From NCBI GenBank assembly GCA_037974965.1, contig JBBPFI010000010.1, positions 310,001 to 374,000 of the forward strand: DNA of 64,000 nucleotides. Reading direction: 5' to 3'. Source of the DNA: Dacryopinax spathularia (taxonomy: Eukaryota; Basidiomycota; Dacrymycetes; Dacrymycetales; Dacrymycetaceae). Shown piece after piece: positions 47,844 through 57,738 of the stretch. Under the pieces are notes generated by a model. That model saw only the letters and a list, made by a program, of their open reading frames with translations, did not search any database and was not told the DNA's origin. The position numbers and the translations under genes were made by a program. Positions within the stretch are counted from its first letter, which is position 1; each line of letters opens with the position of its first letter.

Positions 47844-49201
47844 TTACGTGGACGAGCAGAGCTCGAGATGTTTACTCTTTAGACCCGACCACTCCACATT
47901 CAACGCTCGTACCGCGCCCAGCATCTCTATGCACATCGCCAGGTCAGCCTTGAGCCTGTGAGCTTGCCGCTCTCCTTCACGTGCTGTGGGGTAAGTTCCG
48001 TACACAAACGCCAGCCCATGCTCCGTCATCGCCTTCGCCCAACCAGACTCCATCAGAGCCACCCCGACGTCGCCCTGATCATTGCTGAGATCGTTCATCC
48101 ACCATGCTTCGATCGCTTTGCAGGCGATGACAATCGCGGGGAGCCAGTAATAGTCCCCCTTCCCCGAAATTCGCTTCACCAGAGCTGCCATGTCTCCATG
48201 ACAGACGAAGTTTCTGACATCTTCATGACTGTAGGCAGCCGATAGGTCGTACGATGAGTTGAGGGCTTGCGGCACGAGTGACGCGTCGAGTCCAGCGCCG
48301 ACTGCAAATCGAAGACAGTCCAGTCGGTAGCGCACGTGCTCCGTAGACCAAGGATCGAGGTAAGCGCCGTGCACCATGAGCGTCTCTGCGACTTGGAGTC
48401 AACAGTGACACCAATCTTGTCAGATGAGCCTATACAGAACTTGATGAGGTGCTCTCTCTCGGTTTGGCCCAAATACGACGGAGTGTTTGTGAGGAAAGTG
48501 ACGAGGGAAGCACAGACTGAAGTAAGGCCTAGTGCGTACTGTGGCACAACAGCAGTGCCATCTACAATGAGCGGAGTGAGCAAAAAGCGCAAACACCAGA
48601 GAGCGTCTTGTTCGGTTTCGTCTTCGGGTAGGTATCGAGGTCTCCACTCCCGGTTGACGTATGTTTTACCGCCATCCGGATAAATGAGGTCGCAGCAACG
48701 GACCAAGATCCTCAGATACTTGTTCACTAAGGCGACTGGAACGTCATCCCTTTGCAGCAAGGAAGACACCCGGTCGATTTGTAACAGCACCTCCAAGTCT
48801 GGCTTGAGGGCCTGGTGCTGAGCAGCGACGAGGCGTCTTTCCAGCCAGAGACGGATTGCAAAGGTAGCAGACGCACTCTCAACTGCGTGCAAAGAATGCG
48901 ACGACACATACAACTGTCCAGAGTATGTAGCCAGGATCATCTCAATCAGACAATCAGAATATCCAGACGCTGAGACTTTAGCTCGGATGGTCGCCAGTGC
49001 TTTGTTTGTCAAGGCAGGCTCCAGCTGGGATTCCAGGCTTCGTGGCAGCAGAGGATGGAGCAAGACAAGCTGTTCCAGATCCTGAAGGGTAAAGTCTGAG
49101 TCCGGGTTCTTGGCTAGTCCCAACAGTCTACAGTACCCCGCAAAATAATTGGGAAAATTCCTCCGTCGACGCGGGTTTTGCTTCATGTCACTTCGCGTCA
49201 T
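47844..49201 (-). CDS. Orphan protein, 437 aa, unknown function
   Basis: Exons in transcription order: 49201 down to 48436 and 48391 down to 47844; the 44-bp intron (GTATAG donor, CCAAG acceptor) is the only junction I found that joins the two frames without a stop. The protein is mostly helical and leucine-rich, begins MTRSDMKQNPRRRRNFPNYF, and has no motif I recognise. A basic N-terminus (NPRRRR) could be a nuclear signal. Even amino-acid composition across both exons and long open frames argue for a real gene. A decayed Tc1/mariner element begins about 31 bp upstream of its ATG, so its native promoter has been displaced or lost. Confidence 0.6.
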
Positions 49202-49232
49202 CTCTGTATTTGTTGTTGTTAGTAAACAAAAA

Positions 49233-50482
49233 CAGTACCAATGAGTGGGTATTTAGGGTCAATATGATAGCCCGGTCAATTCTGCAGAGCTTTCCCTATG
49301 GCGCCAACTTCACCAGTTCCCAATTGGAAGAAGTATGTGCCCAGTACTCCACCCAAGCGTGCCCGCACTAGGGCCCTCCACTCCTGGAAGGTGCCTGCCA
49401 CGAAGATCATGGAAGAGACAGGAATGAGCAAGAGCTCTGTCTACCACCATGCGGAGTTCTTTGCCAGCAACCCAGACAAGCTCTACAGCAAGACACCAGG
49501 TCGAGGGTGTAAGCCCAAAGGAACCAAACATGATGAAAAGGGGGCGGCCCTTCTTATCTGACGCGGCTTGGCATGCAATGCTGAAGAACTTTGTCGCAAC
49601 TACTTTCCGCATGTGTCCGTTGACACCATGCGATGCTGGCTACATCGGGCAGGTCTGAAGGCATATATAAAGAAGAAAAGACCTGCCTTGACTGCCAAAC
49701 ACATTGCCAAGCCCAAGATTTGCCCGCCATTACCAAGAGTGGACTGTTGATGATTGAGAGGTGGTGGTGTTCTCCGATGAGTGCCAGATTACTGTTCATG
49801 GCTTGGATGGCATGGAGTGGTGTTGGAGGAAGAAGGGAGAAGGGTTGTTGCCGCAGAAGGTGCGCTCCATGATGAAATTTGGCGGGGGGGAGGGTGTCAT
49901 GATATGAGGGTGCATCACTGCTCGAGGGGTGGGTCGATTGTACCGGGTTGTGGGCACTCTATGTGGTCCAGGGTACATTGAATTGCTCTCTGAAGCATTT
50001 TTTGGAACCATGGCCAATATCGGGAAGGAGCCTTGGGACTGTATGTTCCAGCAAGATCCGCACTCGATGCCACACTGCCTGAGTCATCGAGGAATGGTTC
50101 AAGGCAAACGATATCTTCGCTGTCACCTGGCTGGCACAATCTTGTGACATGAATCCTATCGAGCACGTTTGGTCATGACTCAAAGCACAACTTCATACCG
50201 TTTTGCCTTTCACCAAAAGTGTTGAAGAGCTTTGGTCGGTCATACAACAGGAGTGGGCGAAAATCCTGGCAAGTTTCATTACAGACCTTTATGCATCTAT
50301 GCCTTGCCGGGTCAAAGCACTCAGGCAAGCAAAGGGATGGAATACTAAATACTGAGTATGCCAACAACTTTTGTTATTACTTTTCTACCATTAATAATGC
50401 TGTTTTGTTGAATTGCTGCGTACAAATGTGGTTGATGACAATATGGTGGGAACAATTTTCCCAATGATTGTGTGGGGTACTG
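49233..50482 (+). mobile_element. Decayed Tc1/mariner DNA transposon, ~1.25 kb
   Basis: The candidate ends are CAGTACC at 49233-49239 and the complementary GGTACTG at 50476-50482. The right end is followed by TA (50483-50484), as expected for insertion at a TA dinucleotide; the left flank is AA, so the target duplication is imperfect. The TIRs match only over 7 bp and so are degenerate or short. The distance between ends (1250 bp) and the transposase inside are normal for the superfamily. Confidence 0.75.
49298..50355 (+). pseudogene. Tc1/mariner transposase, broken
   Basis: Begins MAPTSPVPNWKKYVPSTPPK; HTH part SWKVPATKIMEETGMSKSS, then the second DNA-binding segment VSVDTMRCWLHRAGLKAYIK with KKRPALTAKH. 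The DDE region is recognisable in pieces: VVVFSDECQ (first Asp), MIWGCIT, WDCMFQQD (second Asp) and MNPIEHVWS (third acidic residue). The pieces fall in different frames and there is an internal stop after EHVWS, so there are at least three disruptions and no intact protein. The end is RQAKGWNTKY. An autonomous transposase is not expected from this copy. Confidence 0.85.
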
Positions 50483-52986
50483 TACATTGGACAAAAGCTG
50501 CCGCTGAGGATTGCACTTCAGACCGCATTTCTTGCCAGAGAGGTGCAGGCATGTCCCAGGAAGTTCAGTTCAGTAACCTGGGCATGTTGGTCCGGCAGCT
50601 TGAGCAGCCACTTGAAAGCAGCCACCTGAAGCTCCATGGCCTGTGTTTCGATCATTGATGTTTCTGGCAGATCATCGGATGTGTGAAGTCCTGTTTCGTC
50701 CTGTTCAGGATTCTTGGGATCTTGCAGTTGAGCATGAGCAGCGTGCCAAAAATGCCCTAGGCTTCTCCTCGACCATCTTGCCAGATAGTACAGGGATGAC
50801 TTGTACAGACAGTCAGGGAAGTAGGTGGGTAGAATCGCAGATGGGACATATAGCAAGGAACAGATGCAGAGCATGGCGGTGACACCAGCATCCTCTACAA
50901 GGTGAGTATTGTCACCACTCAGAGTACTGGGACTTACGTGCCGAACAGATTCCTGCGTTTCCGGACAATGAAGTTGGTTCTCCTTCCCAGACTTGGAAAC
51001 AACAGCAACTCCCAAACAGCAAGCAGATTGAGCAGATCGAGTTGAACATGTAGCAGTAAACATCTCTATTATGTGCTGTAGTCATTCAGAATGCAATATC
51101 AAGTGTTGTACAGATGATATCCCATGGTGCAAACACCTAGTTTGCTTCAGGAAAGATTTCCTTGAGTGTTGGATGCACTGCCTGACCTCTAAAGGCAGGA
51201 GAACCTCTGTGAGACAGTTGCGAAAAGACTTGCGAGGGATGTTCAGTATTGAGCCAACAAAACGGGAGGACACACAGTGGCAGACCGATAAGCTGGTCTA
51301 TGCACCGTGAGAGCTGCAATGTGAGACTGTTGCCTGTGGGCCAGAGGAATCATGAAGATGAAAGTGATGCATTAGATATGACTACCGGATAAGACTACCA
51401 ATGTAGAGCAAAACAAATTCCCGAATGTGAGGGGCAGAACCTGTCATTACACAACAAAGGGAAGGCAAAACTCAAACAGGCACACGCTGGGCTGCTCACT
51501 GAGCCGGGCTTCAATGACACTAGCACTCTGGCTATGCGGCACTTCACAAGCAGTTATTCATTCACACCTGATATTATCACCAGGACACACCGTCTCTTGC
51601 GTTACTGTTGACCAAGCTTAGTGGTGGTAGTCTCATGCACCTGCTCAAATGTTAGCATCAGCGTAAGCAAGCAAAATCAGCAAATACAGATCATCCACCT
51701 TGGGCTGCTCACACGCTAAGATCTCCTGGTTGGCTCATTATCAAGCTAGCTCGGCAAGGCTATATGGCCACAAGAGAGAGCTCATTAGTCATAGGGAAGG
51801 GAATGAGCCAAGGGAGGAAGGGTGTACCTGCATGCACCGATGTGCTAGCTCTGCCCAAGCTAGCCTGTCCAGCCTATGTTCTGTCTCAGAACTCAGACAT
51901 TGATACCAGGGATGATGCAAAGACTGCGCACCTTGAGCACGTACGGAGCTAGCTCGGCCGCGCTAACCTCCTACAGCACCTACAGAGTGTTCATCAGTCA
52001 TAGCAAAGGGAATGACTTGTGTATGGTGATATTTGAGATGACCTTGTGAAACTGTGCTGAAGTCTGACCTGAAGCACCTTTATGGCATCGGGCATCTTGC
52101 TTCGAAGATGGCACTGCGCGCTGTGCATTCATGGAAAGTGACCAAGCTGGTCCTGATTCACACCAAAGAAACCAACAGCACAGAGTGAGTCATGAATATA
52201 TATGCTCTACTCAAAAGCAATAGTTCCAAACTGGTTGAGCAGAGTCAACTGTTCGTCATGCAACCTCCTATCCCAAACATGCAGATCAGCTTCGTGCAGT
52301 ATTAGCCGCTGCAATTGAGCCTCTAGATCCGCTCGCTTCTCATGGATTTGCACTTGCTCGGCCTCCAAGTCGCTTTGCTGCATGCTCAGAGCCCTGAGAC
52401 GTGATGTGAGCTCGGCCAGTTCCTTTGCAACAATTCCGAGGCACCTTAGATCTTCAAGCCGGCCGTTGGACATGTGAGGGCTGATCTCATCAAGATCTTG
52501 CATTGGCAGCTGGCCGGCAGCGGAAATAGTACAAGATCCTGGGTGTGGTGTTGGTTGGTGCTTTTCTCCGCATTTTGTGCACACGCACCATGATTCTGCA
52601 GTCGGCCGCCTGAGTTATCTTTTGCGCTCACCCTTGCCAACCTCTTTCCTTTCCTTGGACTTGCCCTCTGCTCTTCATGTCTGCTTTGTCAGCTGTCTCA
52701 GTGTCGGTCAGGATAATCACATCCGGCTCAGTTGGTTGATGAGTACTCTGTTGGTGGCTCCAGGTTGTGCTTATGATGGCATTGCTGTGGCATTCTTGCA
52801 AGGTGTCAAAGTCAGACCGCAGCTGCACGCAATCAGAAAGACTGCTCTTTCGGACAGGAAAAAGCTTGTTTGGCACACCTTGGCTATAGGGTTAGGGTTC
52901 GCCCCGGCTTGTTGTCGAATACAAAGCTGCGGGTCATTGCTCCCCCAAGATTTGAGGGAGGAGAGATGCTGTCCATGTGCTCTAGG
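50483..52986. other. Gene-poor, A+T-richer island with unassigned reading frames
   Basis: About 2.5 kb. By eye it is richer in A and T than the flanking genes. A minus-strand frame at 50518-51063 (181 codons, starts MFTATCSTRSAQSACC) and another at 52207-52584 (CTKCGEKH zinc-knuckle-like start, then a heptad-like LTSRLRALSMQQSDLEAEQ coiled coil, but no ATG) may be exons of an orphan or mobile-element gene. A pair of diverged direct repeats lies at 51745-51810 and 51948-52013. A two-unit telomere-like AGGGTTAGGGTT lies at 52889-52900. Confidence 0.4.
51745..52013. repeat. Diverged direct repeat, two copies 203 bp apart
   Basis: Both copies start with gctagctcggc (51745 and 51948) and end with a cat(t/c)agtcatag...gggaatga phrase about 55 bases later. 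Confidence 0.5.
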
Positions 52987-53535
52987 TCAGACAACGGCAA
53001 AGGGTAGTGGGGACATGGTCCGCACCCAATCCAGCGCTTGCAGAATTCTGGCAAGAAATTTCTGGTGTTGGGGGCTTGCCTCTGGCTCCTCCCACCCCAC
53101 CGCAATCACCTCCTCGGCAAGAGCCATGTAACCACATGTTGTGTGCTTTCCACTCTCAACAAAATCTAGGACTATCTCCAAGCCTCCGCGGCCCTCGTGC
53201 TTTTCGAGCTGTTTGTGAAGGTCGTACCATCGGCTCAGCACCAGTCGGGTTTGCGCATTGCAATAACCCCTGCAAACTGCCTCAAACTCCTTTGTGCAGA
53301 GATGGATTGTTCCACCTTGGATGACTTGGGGAGCCACAGATAGAAGTGCCTCGACATGGAATGGCAGGCTGGGCATCGCAAGCCTAGCATAAATGATGTG
53401 TGTACTGCATTGCTTGAAGAGAAAGGATGTGTCGCCGACATGCCGTATTTGTTGGTTGTCCCATCCAAGGTCCGTCAGCCTTTGGACCAGGCGGTGTGTT
53501 GACTCTTGAAACACGAATTGTCTGGACAGCGTCAT
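52987..53535 (-). CDS. Orphan reading frame, 182 aa, unknown
   Basis: A single open frame from the ATG at 53535 (starts MTLSRQFVFQESTHRLVQRL), with balanced composition and secondary-structure-like alternation (VLSRWYDLHKQLEKHEGRG, GYMALAEEVIAVGWEEPEAS). I recognise no family. The frame is open upstream to about 53625 without a better ATG, and a further exon downstream is possible. It could belong to an orphan host gene or to an undetermined mobile element in this island. Confidence 0.4.
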   Translation of the reverse strand: MTLSRQFVFQESTHRLVQRLTDLGWDNQQIRHVGDTSFLFKQCSTHIIYARLAMPSLPFHVEALLSVAPQVIQGGTIHLCTKEFEAVCRGYCNAQTRLVLSRWYDLHKQLEKHEGRGGLEIVLDFVESGKHTTCGYMALAEEVIAVGWEEPEASPQHQKFLARILQALDWVRTMSPLPFAVV

Positions 53536-53731
53536 GATAGAACTGCAGTTGCAAATGTCGAAGGAGAGAGCGGGGGAGGTGGATGGCTTGGGACATGTCA
53601 CAGTTACCGCAGGAAAATCAACCACAGCTTAAGGACAAAAACGGGCACCGGAAGACCTGGTACGGTATCACAGATCTCTCGTTCTCCGATGCCGATCCTG
53701 GCAGAATTGCTGAATAAAATCACATTTGAAG

Positions 53732-54686
53732 CTAACGACCACAGTGCGCCAGAGCCTGAGAGGGGAGGAAGGGAGGCAAGGGAGGGAGGGAGGGAGGTGA
53801 GGGAGGGAGGCAAGGGAGGGACTGAGGGAGGGAGGCGAGGGGAGGGAGGGACTGAGGGAGTGAGGCGAGGGAGTGAGTGAGGGAGGCTGACAGCAGCATG
53901 CTGATTGACCATGTGTAAACCACCAGGCCGGAGAAAAACAGGAGCACGGCAAGGTGGATGAGCAGGGGTAGGCAGTTAACGATTGTCGGAAGATGCCACT
54001 TGATCACTCCGTCAAAGCGGTATTGTCGCTGTTGTGCGCGTTCGATTGGAACTTGCGCAGCATCCACGTTGTACGCTCTTAACCCCTCCTTCACGAGCAT
54101 CGCTGTGACGGCAGCGAACAAACTGATCGCCAAGCTCGCGAGCCAGAATGCGTTGACCAGGAGGGCCCAGCTTGGAGCTGCGAATGTTGATGGCTGGTAC
54201 GCTGGGATGACCACTTCGCTCGGTTTCTGCAAAGACGCCAGCTGTTGCGAGATGGCGGCTAGGGCATCAAGGGATGCTTGTCCCGTGTCCGGTTGTATGG
54301 TGGATAGAGACACGACAAGCAGGGCGGATAGCACCACGGAGTACAAGCCTGTCTAATTTACAGGTGAGCTCAAACGGCCCGCGAGTATGCTGCAGAATTA
54401 GGCGCACGAAGAGCAGGAAAACGTCTATGTCATCGTCCCATCGCTTAAACCGAGCGGCGTCATATTCTTCTGCCTTCTTCACATACGTCCTCCATGTGTC
54501 GGCATTGTCCGACTTGTCAGGGCCTGTAGGGAATGTATCGATCCAAGCGGAACCCGGCAAATCGGTGCACACTGGTCTGTCGAAGGAAGACATCAGTCCA
54601 TCACTGGGCGCAACGCCATGTACTCTTGCGAGGAGCTCATGAAGATCTGCTTCGATATAATTGAGGTAAGTAGAGGCTCTGAGCAT
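53732..54686 (-). CDS. DUF6535-like membrane protein, ~299 aa, tail possibly aberrant
   Basis: Exons in transcription order: 54686 down to 54408 and 54352 down to 53732; intron 55 bp. An alternative start is the ATG at 54593 (MSSFDRPVCTDL). Matches the pattern of DUF6535, a family of basidiomycete membrane proteins of unknown function: WRTYVKKAEEYDAARFKRWD then DDIDVFLLF, and across the intron GLYSVVLSALLVVSLSTIQPD, LASLAISLFAAVTAMLVKEG, RAQQRQYRFDGVIKWHLPTI and LLIHLAVLLFFSGLVVYTW. After that segment the frame enters a (CCCTC)n simple repeat and reads as repeated SLPQSLPPLASLP, which is not family sequence. The gene may therefore be truncated by, or extended through, the repeat. Confidence 0.6.
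53757..53890 (+). repeat. Purine-only-like simple repeat (GGGAGGGA/GGGACTGA)n
   Basis: About 130 bp made almost entirely of G and A on the plus strand (gggaggcaagggagggag, gtgagggagggaggc), with units of 4-12 bp. Such mirror-symmetric purine tracts can form triplex or quadruplex structures. Confidence 0.9.
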
Positions 54687-55499
54687 CGGTTGGCTGCGTG
54701 AGGGAGGGGCGAAGTTGCAAAGACGATGGCAACCACATTGCTTTATTGCCTCGACATCCCCCTATAGGGGACACGTCCGCTTTCCTGGTGCTTCTGCCAG
54801 ATTGTTGCGCTTGAAATCTTCTATCAGAAAGGACCTTCCACAAAAAAGATGAAATGTCGACATACCCGAGAGTCAGGAGGACCCGGCGCTTGTGCATCCA
54901 GGGAATCGCTCGCTCAGGGGGGCTAGCCATACTCGCCTGGCGAGTCAGTTTCCCGGGCAGAGAAAGACGCTCCATCCAGCAGCAAATTCCCGCGATACCA
55001 AAGATAGAGCAATATACCGAGACAGTTGGCAGTGTGCTCCGTTGTGTACGCTGTCGACGAAGACTAGTAGTCGCTGAGAGGCGCAGTAACCCGGGAACTT
55101 CCAAGGGCTGCAAGCTGTGCTGGTCGGCCGCAAGGTCGAATCAGCAACAGAATCCTTGCCCAGATGAACATCAAACTCAAAGCGCACGCGGACGTTCGCG
55201 ACCAGCTTGTCTATCAACATGCCAACAGGCCGTTTAGATGGATGAGAGGAGTACCGATGAAGAAGGTGCTGGACCACGGCACCCATGAGAATCACGTGCC
55301 GTCTTACGCGCTTCTCCGGACTGAATCCGAAACGGCGACCTCCAAAGTCCAGGCGTCGTTGAAGGTCACGAAGGCAGCAGCTCGGGAACGCAGCGGCATA
55401 CATTCAACCAACATGATATCAAGCTCAACCCCACCGTTCAGTTCGACAAGGACGCCATTCAGTTCTTCTCGTCCACCACCACAGTGGTGCTAAGGCAGG
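54687..55499. other. Intergenic upstream of the carboxypeptidase gene
   Basis: 813 bp. A plus-strand stretch at about 55400-55490 reads TFNQHDIKLNPTVQFDKDAI in one frame and looks coding, but it is out of frame with the carboxypeptidase and has no start or domain I can identify. Minus-strand frame 54945-55403 is also open. No confident gene. Confidence 0.35.
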
Positions 55500-57344
55500 A
55501 TGGTCAAGCTACTCTCCATCATCTCGTCTGCACTCCTGGGCACTACGGTCGCGCTTGCGGCTCAGCTGCCTGTGCACCCGGCTTCTCATATTGCGGTGCA
55601 CGACGACTTCCCCGCGCCAGAGACGTCCTTGTCCGCGCTATCGTCGGAAGAATGGACCCACTTCTCCCACCCTGCTTTCCCGGGGTATGGAGCGCGCGTC
55701 AAGCGAGCTAAGGACTTCTGCGATCCCTCTGTAAAGTACGTTTCCGCCGCATATACGCGGCATATATGCTAGTATCAAGGGCTCAAATCCATCAGGGCAT
55801 ACACTGGGTACATCGACGTCGGGCCGAAGCACCTGTTCTTCTACGTGCGTCCCGCCTTCACACCGTTTCCTCGATGCATGCTAAGTTGAAACACAGTTCT
55901 TCGAATCTCGCAATGATCCCGCCAAGGATGACCTCCTCATGTGGATCAACGGTGGTCCTGGCGGCTCGAGCGCTATCGGCCTCTTCATGGAGCTCGGCCC
56001 CTGCGTCGTCAACCCCGACGGAAACAGCACAACCCCGAACCCCTACAGCTGGAACGACCACGCCAACATCTTCTTCCTCGACCAGCCCGTCGGCGTCGGT
56101 TTCAGCTATGCTGACTTCGGAGAGACCACCGAGACCACCCCTGATGCTGCTAAGGTCGTCGCTGCGTTCATGTACATCTTCACGGAGACGTTCTCCGAGT
56201 TCAAGGGCAGGAAGTTCCACATGTCTGGCGAGAGCTACGCGGTTAGTCGATCCTCTCTGGCTTATTACGTCGTCTCTGATTGTGAATGCGATGTTTTAGG
56301 GCCGTTATATCCCAGTATTTGCTAGCGAGATCGTCGACCAGAACAAGAAGGCCGAGGAGCGTGGCGTGACCCCTATCAACCTGAGCAGTGTGATGATTGG
56401 CAACGGTTACACGGATGTCAAGGAGTGCGTCATTCTCTATCTTCTCGCCTGTAACGACGATGTGCTAATTGCCCGCTTCACCCAGAATGATCCTTTCTTA
56501 CTACGATATGACCTGCACTAACGCGTCGGTCCTGCCTGTCCTCTCCATCGAGCAGTGCGTGCGCATGCGTCGCTCTGTTCCTCGCTGTAGGGAGATGGTC
56601 GAGACTTCCTGCCGCAAAGACTTCTCGGACCTGGGGTGCACTGCAGCTGCGCTCTTCTGCCAGAACGAGCTTGTCATCCCCCTGTACCAGAGCGGTATTA
56701 ACCCGTACGACCTGAGCGTCGACTGCGGCGGTCCCTTCCCGGACACCCTCTGCTACAGCATCATCCCGAAGATCGCTGAGTATCTCAACCGCAAGGACGT
56801 GCGGGCTATCATGGGTGTGGAGAGCGACTTCGGCGAGTACAACCCGATGCACCATGATGTCGGAGCGCTGTGTAAGCGCTCGATTTTCGACGCTGGGGAA
56901 AGTTGCTAATTATCTCGATAGTCAAGTCGCATCTCGATGAGTGGCACCCTAACCAGTTCTACATCTCTTCCTTGCTGGAACGCGGTATCGACGTGCTTAT
57001 CTACGTCGGCACATACGACTGGATCTGCAACTGGGTGAGTGATCTTCCCCGATAGCCTTTGCTGTCCTGGTTTTACTTCGTCTTGTGCGTTTGCTAACCT
57101 CGACTTCCAGGTCGGCAACTCTCGCTGGGTCGAGGCGATGGAATGGTGGGGCCAAAAGGAGTACAATTCCAAGGAGTTCAAGGAATGGACCGTCGACGGC
57201 CACGCAGCGGGCTTCACGAAGTCCAGCCGTGGCCTGACCTTCGCCACCGTCTACGCTGCAGGGCACATGGTGCCGTATGACAAGCCTGCGGAGAGCTTGG
57301 CGCTCGTGAACCGCTGGATGGCGAGCCGGGACATCTTTGAGTAG
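55500..57344 (+). CDS. Serine carboxypeptidase (S10, carboxypeptidase Y type), 495 aa
   Basis: Seven exons: 55500..55735, 55796..55844, 55897..56241, 56300..56424, 56486..56871, 56922..57034, 57111..57344. Exopeptidase removing C-terminal residues, secreted or vacuolar. Signal peptide at residues 1-20 ([20 protein letters not shown]), propeptide of about 55 residues with a dibasic-like RVKRAK, then the mature enzyme from [28 protein letters not shown] forms the oxyanion region. The catalytic triad is Ser208 (SGESYA), Asp413 (VGTYDWICN) and His470 ([12 protein letters not shown]), all present. Several cysteines for disulfides and NxS/T sites (NGNSTT, CTNAS) are seen. Exon 2 is only 49 nt. A complete S10 peptidase; whether it is the CPY ortholog or a secreted paralog is open. 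Confidence 0.94.
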
Positions 57345-57738
57345 AACACCTGAGCTGCGCGTACCTAGACTTCAGGTTGGAGACTGGGAACAGTTTTGGA
57401 TCGTTTTGGCATTTGGCTAGGAGAAGAGACAAAAGGCTTACACGCTGTATCTTTCGTGAAATGAAATGATATGATCTCGAGCTTTTTTATTCGAGCCATT
57501 TTATCTTTCGGGACAACCACCAAGGGCTGGGAAACATGTTGACCGATAGCTGTGGAAACGAGATAGGATGCTGCAGACTCGCTGTAGAGATATGGAGGGA
57601 AAAGTCCGACGAGGATAGTACAACAGCACAGGGGGAAATAAAGTTACAACGCAAAACAATCTCACGAGCACGAGCGGAGGAATGAATACGCCAAAAAGGA
57701 ACACATATTGTTAAGCCGAGAAGAACAAACCAGCACGA
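57345..57738. other. Intergenic between convergent genes
   Basis: 394 bp between the carboxypeptidase 3' end and the 3' end of the minus-strand gene. AATAAA on the plus strand at about 57636. No coding region. Confidence 0.5.

Noticed and set aside
48392-48435. Alternative acceptor at 48386-48387 (GTCGCAG) for the orphan 437-aa gene
   Set aside because: With the GTATAG donor it would create a TAG codon at the junction; the CCAAG acceptor gives an uninterrupted frame.
52889-52900. Telomere-like AGGGTTAGGGTT
   Set aside because: Only two units; expected by chance in a 64-kb window and not evidence of an interstitial telomere.
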